Positions 26,185 to 34,706 of a stretch of DNA of 46,456 nt are shown here, one piece after another. The stretch covers positions 1-46,456 of the forward strand of contig RDXV01000029.1 in assembly GCA_004292695.1 (NCBI GenBank), given 5' to 3'. Origin of the DNA: Nostocales cyanobacterium (lineage in GTDB: Bacteria; Cyanobacteriota; Cyanobacteriia; Cyanobacteriales; Nostocaceae). Position 1 is the first letter of the stretch, and each line of letters starts with the position of its first letter. The translations under genes were made by a program, and so were the position numbers. Below the pieces are notes generated by a model that saw nothing but the letters and a program-made list of their open reading frames with translations, was not told the DNA's origin and made no database searches.

Positions 26185-28197
26185 ATGACTTACTCATCAC
26201 CACAACGGCGCAGTACCGCTCTCACGACTAGAACAGAGTTTTCGCCTTTTGGCAACAAGCTGGTGCAATCTGGCTATGTTAACAATGAACAGATGAGACA
26301 GGCTTTAGCCGAAAGCCGGAAATCTGGGAGAATGTTGACCGATGTATTGGAGTCAATTACTGGTAAAGAATTAGCTCCTGAGTTTCTGAGAGAATACAAA
26401 AAACAACACTTATTTGAACTCAAAATACTATACGGTGTCGAATCCATCGATCCAGAGGTCAATGACATTGGCGATATGAAGGTGGGTAATTTGATTGAAA
26501 AACTCATTCCTGTTGACGTTTGTCGCCGTCATCGTTTAGTACCTTTGGTGAAACGGGAAGATCAAAACCCACCCTATGTTTTGGTGGCAATGGTTGATCC
26601 AGATAACCTGGAAGCCTGTGATGATCTTAACCGGATTCTTCGCTCTCAGGGTTTATCTTTACAGCGGATGGTAATTACCCAAGAAGATTACCAGCGGTTG
26701 ATTAATCAATATCTGGATGAATTTGCCGTTAAACAAGAAAAATTACAACAACAGAAACTAACAGATATTAGCCAAGATATCGAAAGTTTGAATCAAGATA
26801 TGGTTCAGGAGGTTGTGGAAGATTCAGAGGTGGATCTAAGCGTAGCAATGAAGGATGCTGACGATGCACCGATTATTAATCTTGCTAACAAAATTCTGTT
26901 TGTGGCTTTACGAGATGGTGTTTCTGATATTCACATTGAACCCCAGGAAGAAAGTTTGCGAGTGCGTTTTCGTAAGGATGGGGTGTTGCGCGAATCGGAA
27001 GCTATCCGACCTATGCCTAAACACATTGTCCCAGCGGTGACAGCACGATTTAAAATTATCTCTAATTTAGATATTGCGGAACGACGTTTACCTCAAGATG
27101 GTCGTATCCGACGAGTTTTTGATGGTAGAAAAGTTGACTTCCGGGTAAATACCCTTCCTAGTCGTTATGGGGAAAAAATCTGTTTACGGATTTTAGATAA
27201 CTCCTCTACCCAATTAGGTCTAGATAAATTAATTACCGATCCAGTGACTTTAAAAATAGTCCAGGATATGGTGAGTAAACCTTTTGGTTTAATTCTGGTA
27301 ACAGGTCCGACCGGTTCTGGTAAAACAACTTCGTTGTATTCTGCATTAGCGGAAAAAAATGATCCAGGTATTAACATCAGTACCGTAGAAGATCCCGTTG
27401 AGTACAGTTTGCCAGGTATTACTCAGGTACAGGTAATTCGGGAAAAAGGGCTAGACTTTGCCACCGCACTAAGGGCATTTTTAAGACAAGATCCTGATGT
27501 GTTACTGGTGGGTGAAACACGGGATAAGGAAACGGCGAAAACAGCGATTGAGGCGGCGCTAACTGGTCACTTGGTGTTAACTACTTTACACACTAATGAT
27601 GCTCCAGGGGCGATCGCCCGTCTAGGTGAAATGGGTATTGAACCTTTCATGGTTTCCAGTTCGCTCATCGGTGTGTTAGCACAACGTCTGATGCGTCGTG
27701 TTTGTTCAGAATGTCGTATTCCCTATACTCCCACCCCGGAAGAATTGGCTCGTTATGGTTTGTCTGCTTCCCAGGAAACTGCTGTAACCTTCTACAAAGC
27801 CAATACCATATCCCCAGAAGTAATCGCTGAGGGTAAAGTTCAAGTTTGCCCCAAGTGTAATGGTATTGGTTATAAAGGTCGTTGTGGTGTGTATGAAGTA
27901 ATGCGAATTACGGAAACGCTGCAAGCCTTAATTAACCAAGAAGCACCCACAGAACGTATTAAAGAAGTGGCTGTAGAAGAAGGGATGAAAACCTTACTTG
28001 CTTACAGTCTGGACTTAGTACGACAAGGTGCAACAACTCTGGAAGAAGTGGAGCGGGTGACATTCACTGATACCGGTTTAGAGGCAGAATTAAAAGCCAA
28101 GCGTAAGAGTGGTCTAACCTGCAAAACCTGTGATGCCACATTACAACCAGAATGGTTAGATTGTCCTTACTGTCTGACACCTCGTTTTCAAGATTGA
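26185..28197 (+). CDS. pilB: Type IV pilus assembly ATPase PilB
   Basis: PilB is the hexameric ATPase that drives pilus extension. The protein (670 residues) has the GspE/PilB N-terminal domain (about 10-200). The motor domain includes Walker A GPTGSGKTTS, Walker B DPDVLLVGETRD and the His box HLVLTTLHTNDA. The tetracysteine zinc motif is CSECR...CPKCNG. A second CxxC pair occurs at the extreme C-terminus (CKTCDATLQPEWLDCPYC). The ATG at 26185 is preferred over the TTG at 26179. It is the first gene of pilB-pilT-pilC, the order usual in filamentous cyanobacteria, where the system powers hormogonium gliding and DNA uptake. Confidence 0.95.
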   Translation: MTYSSPQRRSTALTTRTEFSPFGNKLVQSGYVNNEQMRQALAESRKSGRMLTDVLESITGKELAPEFLREYKKQHLFELKILYGVESIDPEVNDIGDMKVGNLIEKLIPVDVCRRHRLVPLVKREDQNPPYVLVAMVDPDNLEACDDLNRILRSQGLSLQRMVITQEDYQRLINQYLDEFAVKQEKLQQQKLTDISQDIESLNQDMVQEVVEDSEVDLSVAMKDADDAPIINLANKILFVALRDGVSDIHIEPQEESLRVRFRKDGVLRESEAIRPMPKHIVPAVTARFKIISNLDIAERRLPQDGRIRRVFDGRKVDFRVNTLPSRYGEKICLRILDNSSTQLGLDKLITDPVTLKIVQDMVSKPFGLILVTGPTGSGKTTSLYSALAEKNDPGINISTVEDPVEYSLPGITQVQVIREKGLDFATALRAFLRQDPDVLLVGETRDKETAKTAIEAALTGHLVLTTLHTNDAPGAIARLGEMGIEPFMVSSSLIGVLAQRLMRRVCSECRIPYTPTPEELARYGLSASQETAVTFYKANTISPEVIAEGKVQVCPKCNGIGYKGRCGVYEVMRITETLQALINQEAPTERIKEVAVEEGMKTLLAYSLDLVRQGATTLEEVERVTFTDTGLEAELKAKRKSGLTCKTCDATLQPEWLDCPYCLTPRFQD

Positions 28198-28257
28198 TGT
28201 CTAACAAGATTTATAGCTGTTCTCAGTCTCATGAGGTACACCCCAATTTATTTACTG

Positions 28258-28334
28258 TTCCCTGTTCCCTATTCCCTATTCCCTATTCCCTATTCCCTGT
28301 TCCCTGTTCCCTGTTCCCTGTTCCCTGTTCCCTT
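28258..28334. repeat. TTCCCTG/TTCCCTA array between pilB and pilT
   Basis: Eleven in-phase 7-mers: TTCCCTG, four TTCCCTA, five TTCCCTG, TTCCCTT. The array sits inside the presumed pilB-pilT transcript. Read on the plus strand the TTCCCTG unit has no stop codon, which produces a spurious open frame here. Confidence 0.93.
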
Positions 28335-28404
28335 AATTTTGTGACTATGACTGACTCTCAGGGTTTTAATTAATTGTTCAATTTTTCAATGGAGATTTGA
28401 AACT

Positions 28405-29517
28405 ATGGAAATGATGATTGAAGACTTGATGGAAAAGTTGATTGATATGGGTGGTTCAGATATGCACTTGCAAGCTGGTTTACCTCCCTACTTCCGCGTT
28501 AGTGGTAAATTAACACCCATCGGGGATGAAATCTTAACAGCAGATCAGTGTCAAAGATTAATCTTTAGTATGCTGAATAACTCTCAGCGTAAAACCTTAG
28601 AACAAACCTGGGAATTAGACTGTGCTTATGGTGTGAAAGGGTTAGCTCGTTTCCGGGTGAATGTCTATAAAGAACGTGGCGCTTATGCAGCTTGTTTGCG
28701 AGCTTTAAGTTCTAAAATACCTAACTTTGAAAAATTAAATCTACCAGATATTGTCCGCGAAATGTCGGAAAAGCCCAGAGGTTTAATTCTGGTTACAGGT
28801 CCAACGGGTTCAGGTAAAACCACAACTCTAGCGGCAATGATTGACTTAATTAACCGCACCAGAGCCGAACATATTTTAACTGTTGAAGATCCTGTAGAAT
28901 TTGTTTACGAACCCATCAAAAGTTTAGTCCACCAACGTCAATTAGGTGAAGATACTAAAAGTTTTGCTAATGCACTAAAAGCTGCGTTACGGGAAGATCC
29001 AGATATTATTCTGGTAGGTGAAATGCGGGACTTGGAAACCATTTCTTTGGCAATTTCCGCCGCAGAAACAGGTCACTTAGTTTTTGGGACATTACACACC
29101 AGTTCTGCTTCTCAAACCGTTGACCGGATTATTGACGTTTTTCCCGCCGATAGACAAACACAAGTCCGGGTACAGTTATCTAACTCCTTAGTTGCCGTAT
29201 TTAGCCAAACTCTAGTACCTAAAAAAGATCCCAAACCAGGGGAATATGGGCGGGTGATGGCTCAGGAAATCATGATTGTTACCCCTGCTATTTCTAACCT
29301 AATTAGGGAAGGTAAAACCGCCCAAATTTATTCTGCTATTCAAACCGGTGGTAAATTGGGTATGCAAACTTTAGAGAAAGTATTAGCTGATTATTATAAA
29401 GCTGGAACTATATCTTTTGAAGCTGCCATGTCCAAAACTTCTAAACCCGATGAAGTACAACGTTTAATTGGTGCAACTGCTCCACCAGCAGCAAAACCTG
29501 GAGTTAAAGCACGTTAA
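28405..29517 (+). CDS. pilT: Type IV pilus retraction ATPase PilT
   Basis: PilT powers pilus retraction. The 370-residue protein has the normal PilT length and motifs: Walker A GPTGSGKTTT, the Asp box ILTVEDPVEFVYEP, Walker B DPDIILVGEMRD, the His box HLVFGTLHTSSA, and the PilT-type AIRE-like segment VTPAISNLIREGK. The start ATG 28405 has GGAG ten bases upstream. It lies 207 bp after pilB, across a heptamer array, and 120 bp before pilC. Context and motifs leave little doubt. Confidence 0.96.
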   Translation: MEMMIEDLMEKLIDMGGSDMHLQAGLPPYFRVSGKLTPIGDEILTADQCQRLIFSMLNNSQRKTLEQTWELDCAYGVKGLARFRVNVYKERGAYAACLRALSSKIPNFEKLNLPDIVREMSEKPRGLILVTGPTGSGKTTTLAAMIDLINRTRAEHILTVEDPVEFVYEPIKSLVHQRQLGEDTKSFANALKAALREDPDIILVGEMRDLETISLAISAAETGHLVFGTLHTSSASQTVDRIIDVFPADRQTQVRVQLSNSLVAVFSQTLVPKKDPKPGEYGRVMAQEIMIVTPAISNLIREGKTAQIYSAIQTGGKLGMQTLEKVLADYYKAGTISFEAAMSKTSKPDEVQRLIGATAPPAAKPGVKAR

Positions 29518-29523
29518 ATAAAT

Positions 29524-29581
29524 AATTCATAATTTGTAATTTGTAATTCGTGATTCGTAACTATGTTTTTATTTATGAATT
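29524..29581. repeat. Inverted repeat between pilT and pilC
   Basis: AATTCATAA (29524-29532) and TTATGAATT (29573-29581) are perfect 9-bp inverted repeats. The neighbouring TAATTTGTAA and GTTACAAATTA segments extend the pairing imperfectly. The structure lies seven bases after the pilT stop and could tune expression or stability between the retraction motor and the platform gene. Confidence 0.55.
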
Positions 29582-29637
29582 ATGAGTTACAAATTATCAA
29601 TTAAAGATGATAAATCTATTAATTGTGGAGTGAAATT

Positions 29638-30858
29638 ATGCCAACCTATGTTGCCAAGGTTCGGGATTCCAAAGGCAAACCCCAAACTGCAAAATTTGTT
29701 GCTAATTCTTTAGCAGATGCACGCACTAATCTGAGAGATAAAGGTTATATTGTTCAAGAACTGAAAGAATCTCAAAGTTTAAGCTCAAAGTTTGATTTAG
29801 AAAAGTTTCAAAATTCCCTTGTTAAAGTTACCGTCAAGGATAAAGCTGTCTTTTCTCGTCAATTTGCGGCTCTGGTAAATGCAGGGGTAGCAATTGTCAG
29901 AGGTTTAGGTGTATTGTCAGAACAGTGCAGTAATCCCAAACTTAAACAAGCTCTGACAGAAATTTGTAACGATGTGCAAACAGGTGTGAACCTATCCGAT
30001 GCAATGCGGAAACATCCACAGTGTTTTGATGGTTTGTATGTAAGTATGGTACAAGCTGGAGAAATTGGTGGTGTACTCGATGAGGTTTTAAATCGTTTGG
30101 CTAAACTTTTAGAAGATATGGCCAGACTGCAAAACCAGATCAAATCTGCAATGTCTTATCCATTGGTTGTAGGTTTCTTAGCAACTTCTATTTTCGTGGG
30201 GATGACGGTTTTCCTGATTCCTATTTTTGCCAATATCTTTGAAGACATTGGGGTTGAATTACCCCCTTTAACCCAGTTTTTGATGACTTGTAGTAAAATT
30301 CTCCGTAGTTATTGGTCTTTGGTAATTATTGCCGCAGTTGTTGTTTTTCAGATTGCCTTTAAACAGTATTATAAAACTCCTGTAGGCAAACTGACTGTTG
30401 ATAAATATTCTCTCAAAGTTCCTTTGTTTGGTGACTTAATTCAAAAATCTTCTGTAGCAAGATTTAGCCGTACTTTTGGTTCTTTAACTCGTTCTGGTGT
30501 ACCTATTATCACTTGTTTAGAAATTGTGCGAGATACATCAGGAAATCAGGTGATTGCTAATGCTATTGATGATGCCAGAAAAGAGGTTCAAGAGGGGGGA
30601 ATGATTAGTAGTGCTTTGAATAAAAGCCAGGTTTTCCCAGCTATGTCTATTCAGATGATGATGATTGGGGAAGAAACAGGGGAATTGGACGGAATGTTAA
30701 TGAAGGTTGCTGACTTCTATGAAGATGAGGTAGAACAGGCCGTTAAATCTTTAACCAGTATCTTAGAACCATTAATGATTGTGGTTTTAGGGGGGATGGT
30801 AGGTACAATTCTGTTAGCGATGTATTTACCGATGTTCAAAGTATTTGAATCCTTATGA
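29638..30858 (+). CDS. pilC: Type IV pilus inner-membrane platform protein PilC
   Basis: PilC anchors the motor ATPases in the cytoplasmic membrane. The 406-residue protein has two GspF/PilC domains (about 65-190 and 270-395), each with the FSRQFAAL/FSRTFGSL-type start, and three hydrophobic helices near 170-195, 225-245 and 375-400. A GTG at 29623 is in frame, but the sequence GTGGAG there is the ribosome binding site for the ATG at 29638, which I take as the start. It ends the pilBTC block; no clear terminator was found in the 185 bp that follow. Confidence 0.95.
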   Translation: MPTYVAKVRDSKGKPQTAKFVANSLADARTNLRDKGYIVQELKESQSLSSKFDLEKFQNSLVKVTVKDKAVFSRQFAALVNAGVAIVRGLGVLSEQCSNPKLKQALTEICNDVQTGVNLSDAMRKHPQCFDGLYVSMVQAGEIGGVLDEVLNRLAKLLEDMARLQNQIKSAMSYPLVVGFLATSIFVGMTVFLIPIFANIFEDIGVELPPLTQFLMTCSKILRSYWSLVIIAAVVVFQIAFKQYYKTPVGKLTVDKYSLKVPLFGDLIQKSSVARFSRTFGSLTRSGVPIITCLEIVRDTSGNQVIANAIDDARKEVQEGGMISSALNKSQVFPAMSIQMMMIGEETGELDGMLMKVADFYEDEVEQAVKSLTSILEPLMIVVLGGMVGTILLAMYLPMFKVFESL

Positions 30859-31043
30859 TCTATCTGTGCAAAAAGGCGAAATCCCCAAGGTAAAAACCAA
30901 CGGTAATTTCACAGATGTAACTCTTGATTACTGGATGAAAATATCAGAGTAAAGTATTAATAAATTCCCTAAATTATTTAACTTTACTCTTTTACCTTTA
31001 TTACTTTTCTGAGAAAATATTTATTGAATTTTTACTTAACATC

Positions 31044-31592
31044 ATGTCTGTAAAAAAATCACTTTATGAAGCTAGTTTAGCAGAATATAGCAATCACTTA
31101 GCGGCGATCGCACTTTTAAAGAAACATCGTCCTTATTTGGAAATGATACCGAGTTTACGTCGTCCATCGGAAAGTGTGATCACTATTCCTTTACCTGTAG
31201 TGAGGATTCGTGATTTGCAATCTAAAACTTCTCAAACGATGGATTTACCATGTGATATTTCCATTATTATGTGTGATCCAGAATGGAAAATCAAAACTGG
31301 TATAGAAATTTTATTATTTATCCATCGCCCCCATGAGGACTTTTCTGATTTATTAACTAGATGGCGTAAATGTCAAGTTTGGTTAGATAAAGAATATGAA
31401 TGGATAATGCCTTTCCGTCATAGTCATATTTTGAGCGAAGGTGTAAATACAATATATCCTTTATTCGTTATTTTTGATCAAACACCAGAACGAATCCAAA
31501 GAGGTTTGTTAGGTGCAGAATTACCTTTTATTATGGAAACTTCAACTTTTTTAGAAGTAGAAGAATATCAAGAATCTTATGTTGGGGAATAG
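31044..31592 (+). CDS. Hypothetical protein
   Basis: I do not recognise this 182-residue protein. It is soluble, with no signal peptide or membrane segment, and has a mixed alpha/beta composition. Notable segments are HRPYLEMIPSLRRPSESV, PCDISIIMCDPEWKIKTG and EWIMPFRHSHILSEGVN. The ATG at 31044 starts a clean frame with good codon use. The stop codon falls inside the first GGGAATA unit of an array (31585-31612), so the last residues may be repeat-derived. It follows pilC on the same strand but 185 bp away, so a pilus role is not supported. Confidence 0.7.
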   Translation: MSVKKSLYEASLAEYSNHLAAIALLKKHRPYLEMIPSLRRPSESVITIPLPVVRIRDLQSKTSQTMDLPCDISIIMCDPEWKIKTGIEILLFIHRPHEDFSDLLTRWRKCQVWLDKEYEWIMPFRHSHILSEGVNTIYPLFVIFDQTPERIQRGLLGAELPFIMETSTFLEVEEYQESYVGE

Positions 31593-31688
31593 GGAATAGG
31601 GAATAGGGAATAGTAACAAGGCAAAAGGCAAAAGGCAAGAGTTAATATTATACCCAGTCACCAGTCCCTAGTCCCCAGTCCCCAGTCC
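31585..31688. repeat. GGGAATA array and AGTCCCC/AGTCCCT repeats
   Basis: Four GGGAATA units (31585-31612) overlap the stop codon of the hypothetical gene. AGGCAAA repeats follow at about 31619-31636, and then a CAGTCCCC/CAGTCCCT run at about 31657-31688. The run ends just before the stop codon of the minus-strand oxidoreductase. Confidence 0.85.
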
Positions 31689-31689
31689 C

Positions 31690-32685
31690 CTATTTTACAA
31701 ATTTAGGCATAATTTCGGCGGCGGTAAATAAACCGTTAATACCTCTTTGATGTAATTCTTGACCGGCTTTTAAATAACCAAAGGCTGGACCACAAACGTT
31801 AGCGGCCATGCTGGTTTCATCGCCTAATGTAAAGGTGTGGGTAGATATTTTCCCTTCAAAGGTGCGCCCGGTAATTTTCACATTTGTACTCAGAGGCTTT
31901 TTAGGGTTGCGAGTATCAACAACACCACCAACGGTTACTCTATCCCGTGAACAAATTCCGGCAATTTCTAACATTACATCATCGGCGTGTTCCATGTTTT
32001 CCAAAGTTAACACACCGTTGGTTTTATCTAATAATGCTTCTACTTCTGCATCAGTCATTGCTCTAGCGGTTTCTACAGTATAACCGGGTATATGTCCGAT
32101 ATCTTCCCGAACTGTAGCGCGGTATGCTTCCCAGTTAGCAATACCTACACCAAAGGTAATAACTACACTGTGAATTTCGGCGTAACTTTGGGCAGCTAAA
32201 GCGGCGGCAGCGGTTAAAAGTCCAGGGGTTGCACCACAACCGGTCATGTAGGTAATACCTGCTGCTTGCAGTTCGTCTTTCATCGCTAACAGTTGTTCTA
32301 CTGCACTGGTGCGTTTGATGGCATCAACTAACACACCTTTCCAACCAGCTTGGATAAATTGTTTGGTGACGTTGGGGATAAAGTCGTTAGGTAGGTTAGG
32401 TAAGGCGAGGAAATAACCATCTACAGCGTCACCTGTGGCTTGAATAAGGTCTTGAATGCTGTTGTTGCTTAGTGTACCAAAAGATTCTAAATAACCGACT
32501 GTTCCTTGTTTTTGGTAGATGGAAATGCAAGTATCGGTGTTTAAGCCTTCGGTGGAGTATGCGTAGCCTTTTTGATCTGCGGCAGCTACGAGAATCATTT
32601 CGCGTTTGCTGGAGAGGAGTTTTGCTGCTGCTTGGCCGAGTCCACCAAAACCTAAGACTCCGACGCGGATGGGTTGTTTGTTCAT
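31690..32685 (-). CDS. Saccharopine dehydrogenase-like oxidoreductase
   Basis: The 331-residue protein has an N-terminal Rossmann motif ([17 protein letters not shown]) for NAD(P). A conserved [19 protein letters not shown] segment and a C-terminal catalytic-type domain resemble saccharopine dehydrogenase/homospermidine-synthase-like proteins common in cyanobacteria. The substrate is not known. It is cytoplasmic and of normal length. It stands alone on the minus strand, and its stop codon abuts the repeats at 31585-31688. Confidence 0.8.
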   Translation of the reverse strand: MNKQPIRVGVLGFGGLGQAAAKLLSSKREMILVAAADQKGYAYSTEGLNTDTCISIYQKQGTVGYLESFGTLSNNSIQDLIQATGDAVDGYFLALPNLPNDFIPNVTKQFIQAGWKGVLVDAIKRTSAVEQLLAMKDELQAAGITYMTGCGATPGLLTAAAALAAQSYAEIHSVVITFGVGIANWEAYRATVREDIGHIPGYTVETARAMTDAEVEALLDKTNGVLTLENMEHADDVMLEIAGICSRDRVTVGGVVDTRNPKKPLSTNVKITGRTFEGKISTHTFTLGDETSMAANVCGPAFGYLKAGQELHQRGINGLFTAAEIMPKFVK

Positions 32686-32854
32686 TGTGTTTTTTCTCTG
32701 TATGGTTAATGGTTAATTATGCTTTATTTTGATTAAAGTTTCGCGCAAAGGGGCAAAGGAGCAAAGGCGCGAAGAAGATACCTTGATTTAGAATATAGTG
32801 ATAATGGGGAATGATTGATTACAATTAGTGTACTATAGGGAGATTTGGTAATTT

Positions 32855-33085
32855 ATGACTATTGAACAATTAGAGGCTGAAGTTTTAGCTTTACCAAAGG
32901 ATACTTTAGCATTATTAGTAGCTCGTTTAATTGAACATTTAGGACAAGTAGAAGAAATTGATCAGCAAATTGCTGAGGAATGGATACAAGAGGCAGAATT
33001 ACGTGATGAAGATATTAGTAGTGGTAAAATTTCTGGTGTTTCCTCTCAAGAAGTGTTTAGTAAATTGCGTACATATTTACAATGA
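32855..33085 (+). CDS. Addiction-module antitoxin component
   Basis: The 76-residue acidic helical protein starts TIEQLEAEVLALPKDTLALLVARLIEHL, the pattern of the small putative addiction-module component family found upstream of RelE/ParE toxins. Its ATG lies about 12 bp after a GGGAG ribosome binding site. It overlaps the next gene by ATGA, which means coupled translation. Together they form a complete-looking type II pair. Confidence 0.85.
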   Translation: MTIEQLEAEVLALPKDTLALLVARLIEHLGQVEEIDQQIAEEWIQEAELRDEDISSGKISGVSSQEVFSKLRTYLQ

Positions 33086-33378
33086 TAAATGTTATATTTC
33101 ATCCCTTGGCAGAACAAGAATTAACTGATGCTATCAATTATTATGAGCAGCAAAGAACTGATCTAGGTTTAGAATATTTAGAAGCGGTAGAACAGGCTGT
33201 AAATTGTTTGATGTATTATCCAGAAATTGGGGCAAAGGTTCGCGGTTCTATTCGGCGTTTAGTGATACCAAAATTTCCCTATTCTCTTTTATATCGTGTT
33301 TTGGAAGAGGAAGAAATTCGCATTTTAGCTGTAGCGCATCATAAGCGTCAACCATTTTATTGGAGTAGAAGAAAGTAG
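33082..33378 (+). CDS. Type II toxin, RelE/ParE family
   Basis: The 98-residue protein has the ParE-like pattern: FHPLAEQELTDAINYYEQQ, LGLEYLEAVEQAVNCL, then PEIGAKVRGSIRRLVIPKFPYSLLYRV and a terminal strand with VAHHKRQPFYW. ParE-type toxins inhibit gyrase; RelE-type ones cut mRNA. The Tyr/His/Arg-rich C-terminus RQPFYWSRR is typical of the ParE side. It overlaps the antitoxin gene by four bases. Confidence 0.88.
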   Translation: MINVIFHPLAEQELTDAINYYEQQRTDLGLEYLEAVEQAVNCLMYYPEIGAKVRGSIRRLVIPKFPYSLLYRVLEEEEIRILAVAHHKRQPFYWSRRK

Positions 33379-33486
33379 CTGTTTAGATGAAATACGTCAG
33401 ATTATAAATTTTTACAACAAAATTGGTGAATATAATTATATAATTAATGTTGTTACAGCTTATTTTCTACAATCTTAAATGATGTT

Positions 33487-33732
33487 ATGTTGCGAGAAAA
33501 GCTCAAGCAAGAATTAGATGATCTCGATGAAGAACAACTGGAAAAAATAGCTGATTTTATAGCTTTTATTCAGTTTCAATCTCAAAAGTTTTCTGACAAT
33601 ACCCCATTATGGCAAAAATTAACACCAGAAGCAAGGGCGAGTGAGTTTCGAGATTGGGTTTCTCAACTTCCTGAAACTGGTGTGAGTCTGAGTGATGAAG
33701 ATTTTAGTCGAGATAGTATTTACGAAGAATGA
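33487..33732 (+). CDS. Antitoxin-like protein, VapB/DUF2281 type
   Basis: The 81-residue acidic protein begins LREKLKQELDDLDEEQLEKIADFIAFIQFQ, a pattern seen in small cyanobacterial antitoxins of the DUF2281/VapB kind that precede PIN toxins. Its end overlaps by ATGA a short frame (33729) that starts MTRYILDTKSF, like the beginning of a PIN toxin, and then stops. The antitoxin therefore seems to have lost its toxin. Family assignment is tentative. Confidence 0.6.
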   Translation: MLREKLKQELDDLDEEQLEKIADFIAFIQFQSQKFSDNTPLWQKLTPEARASEFRDWVSQLPETGVSLSDEDFSRDSIYEE

Positions 33733-33893
33733 CGAGATATATTCTTGATACTAAAAGTTTTTAGATTCAACATGATGGAACTGAGGAAGGGGTGGCTAAT
33801 GATTTGGTTGCTGCGGAAATACCAAAATCACATATTATTTTAGGGTTTAAAGCGCCTGAGATCAGGAAATATACGGAGTTTGCTGGTTTTTAG
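33729..33893 (+). pseudogene. Remnant: PIN-like start followed by XisI C-terminal fragment
   Basis: The frame starting at the ATG 33729 reads MTRYILDTKSF, then TAG (33762-33764). It continues in the same frame as IQHDGTEEGVANDLVAAE...FKAPEIRKYTEFAGF until TAG (33891-33893). The second part matches the conserved C-terminus of XisI, a factor that with XisH controls excision of the fdxN element in heterocysts. The first part resembles the N-terminus of a PIN/VapC toxin, though 11 codons are too few to be sure. Either two truncated genes were joined, or a single xisI gene decayed from its 5' side. No xisH is present. Confidence 0.7.
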
Positions 33894-34132
33894 GTAAAAT
33901 TTTGTTAATTAAGGCTGAGTCAAAATCTAAAGCTGATATACTTAGGCAGATGTTAGAATTACCAACTAAATAATAATCCACAAATAATACATTTGCGGAG
34001 CGTCCAGAAAGGATAGAACACGGTGTAAATAAAGTTTTGCATATATTTTATGTTAGTGGTTTTAGGAATTAAGCCTGAACTTACTAGATTATATAGGTGT
34101 AATTATTGTAGCGTTTACTAAAAGTGTTAATC
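33894..34132. other. Degraded non-coding stretch
   Basis: About 240 bp between the XisI remnant and the next gene hold only short broken frames, for example one reading LLIKAESKSKADILRQMLELP then stop. This looks like decayed coding sequence that I cannot name. No repeat array or RNA gene was seen. Confidence 0.4.
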
Positions 34133-34663
34133 ATGGATATATCAGAATACTTTAAAGGGCTAATTAGTAATCAGCAATTCAGTGAAAATCTGAATCAACA
34201 ACATTATAATTTTGCTCATCAACTAATGCCTTATGTTGTAGAAAATAACTTTCCTGATTTATTAAATAGGGTTCTTAATGAATCAGCACAAAACTGGCTA
34301 TTACAAATTTGGAATAAATGCTCTGACCTTGAAATTCCTAGTTATACAGCATTAGTTCACCCAATATGTAGTTCTATTAACCGTTCTGAGGATATTGGAT
34401 TAATATATATTACCATGCCTGCGCCTAGAGTAAGTCCAGAGGTAGCATACATAGCGATTGTTTTCAAAATTAATAATAATTCACCGTCTGATTGGTTACG
34501 AAGCTATTTTACACTTGAGTTAGGACTAACAACATCTGCATATTGGACTCTGGGAGAGTGGAATAAATCTAATCATATTAATTTAGGGGAATTCATGTAT
34601 GAACCTACTTTAAATAATTTTCTGGTGACAGTTATGACAGAATTTAAAAGAAGATGGAGTTAA
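34133..34663 (+). CDS. Hypothetical protein, upstream partner of the HEPN-motif gene
   Basis: I do not recognise this 176-residue protein. The ATG at 34133 (MDISEYFKGL) is preferred over an in-frame GTG at 34124. It is soluble and mixed alpha/beta, with the segments NRVLNESAQNWLLQIWNKC, IYITMPAPRVSPEVAYIAIVF and YFTLELGLTTSAYWTLGEW. The next gene, 43 bp downstream on the same strand, carries an RX4H HEPN motif, so the two may form a functional pair. No nucleotidyltransferase motif was seen that would make it a MNT-type antitoxin. Confidence 0.65.
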   Translation: MDISEYFKGLISNQQFSENLNQQHYNFAHQLMPYVVENNFPDLLNRVLNESAQNWLLQIWNKCSDLEIPSYTALVHPICSSINRSEDIGLIYITMPAPRVSPEVAYIAIVFKINNNSPSDWLRSYFTLELGLTTSAYWTLGEWNKSNHINLGEFMYEPTLNNFLVTVMTEFKRRWS

Positions 34664-34706
34664 TTTATAATTTTAATTTGTTAGCAACTACTTACGATAA
34701 TCAACT

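Noticed and set aside
28152-28373. 73-codon frame overlapping the end of pilB
   Set aside because: Most of it is the stop-free TTCCCTG array (peptide cycle FPVPCSL), an artefact of heptamer reading.
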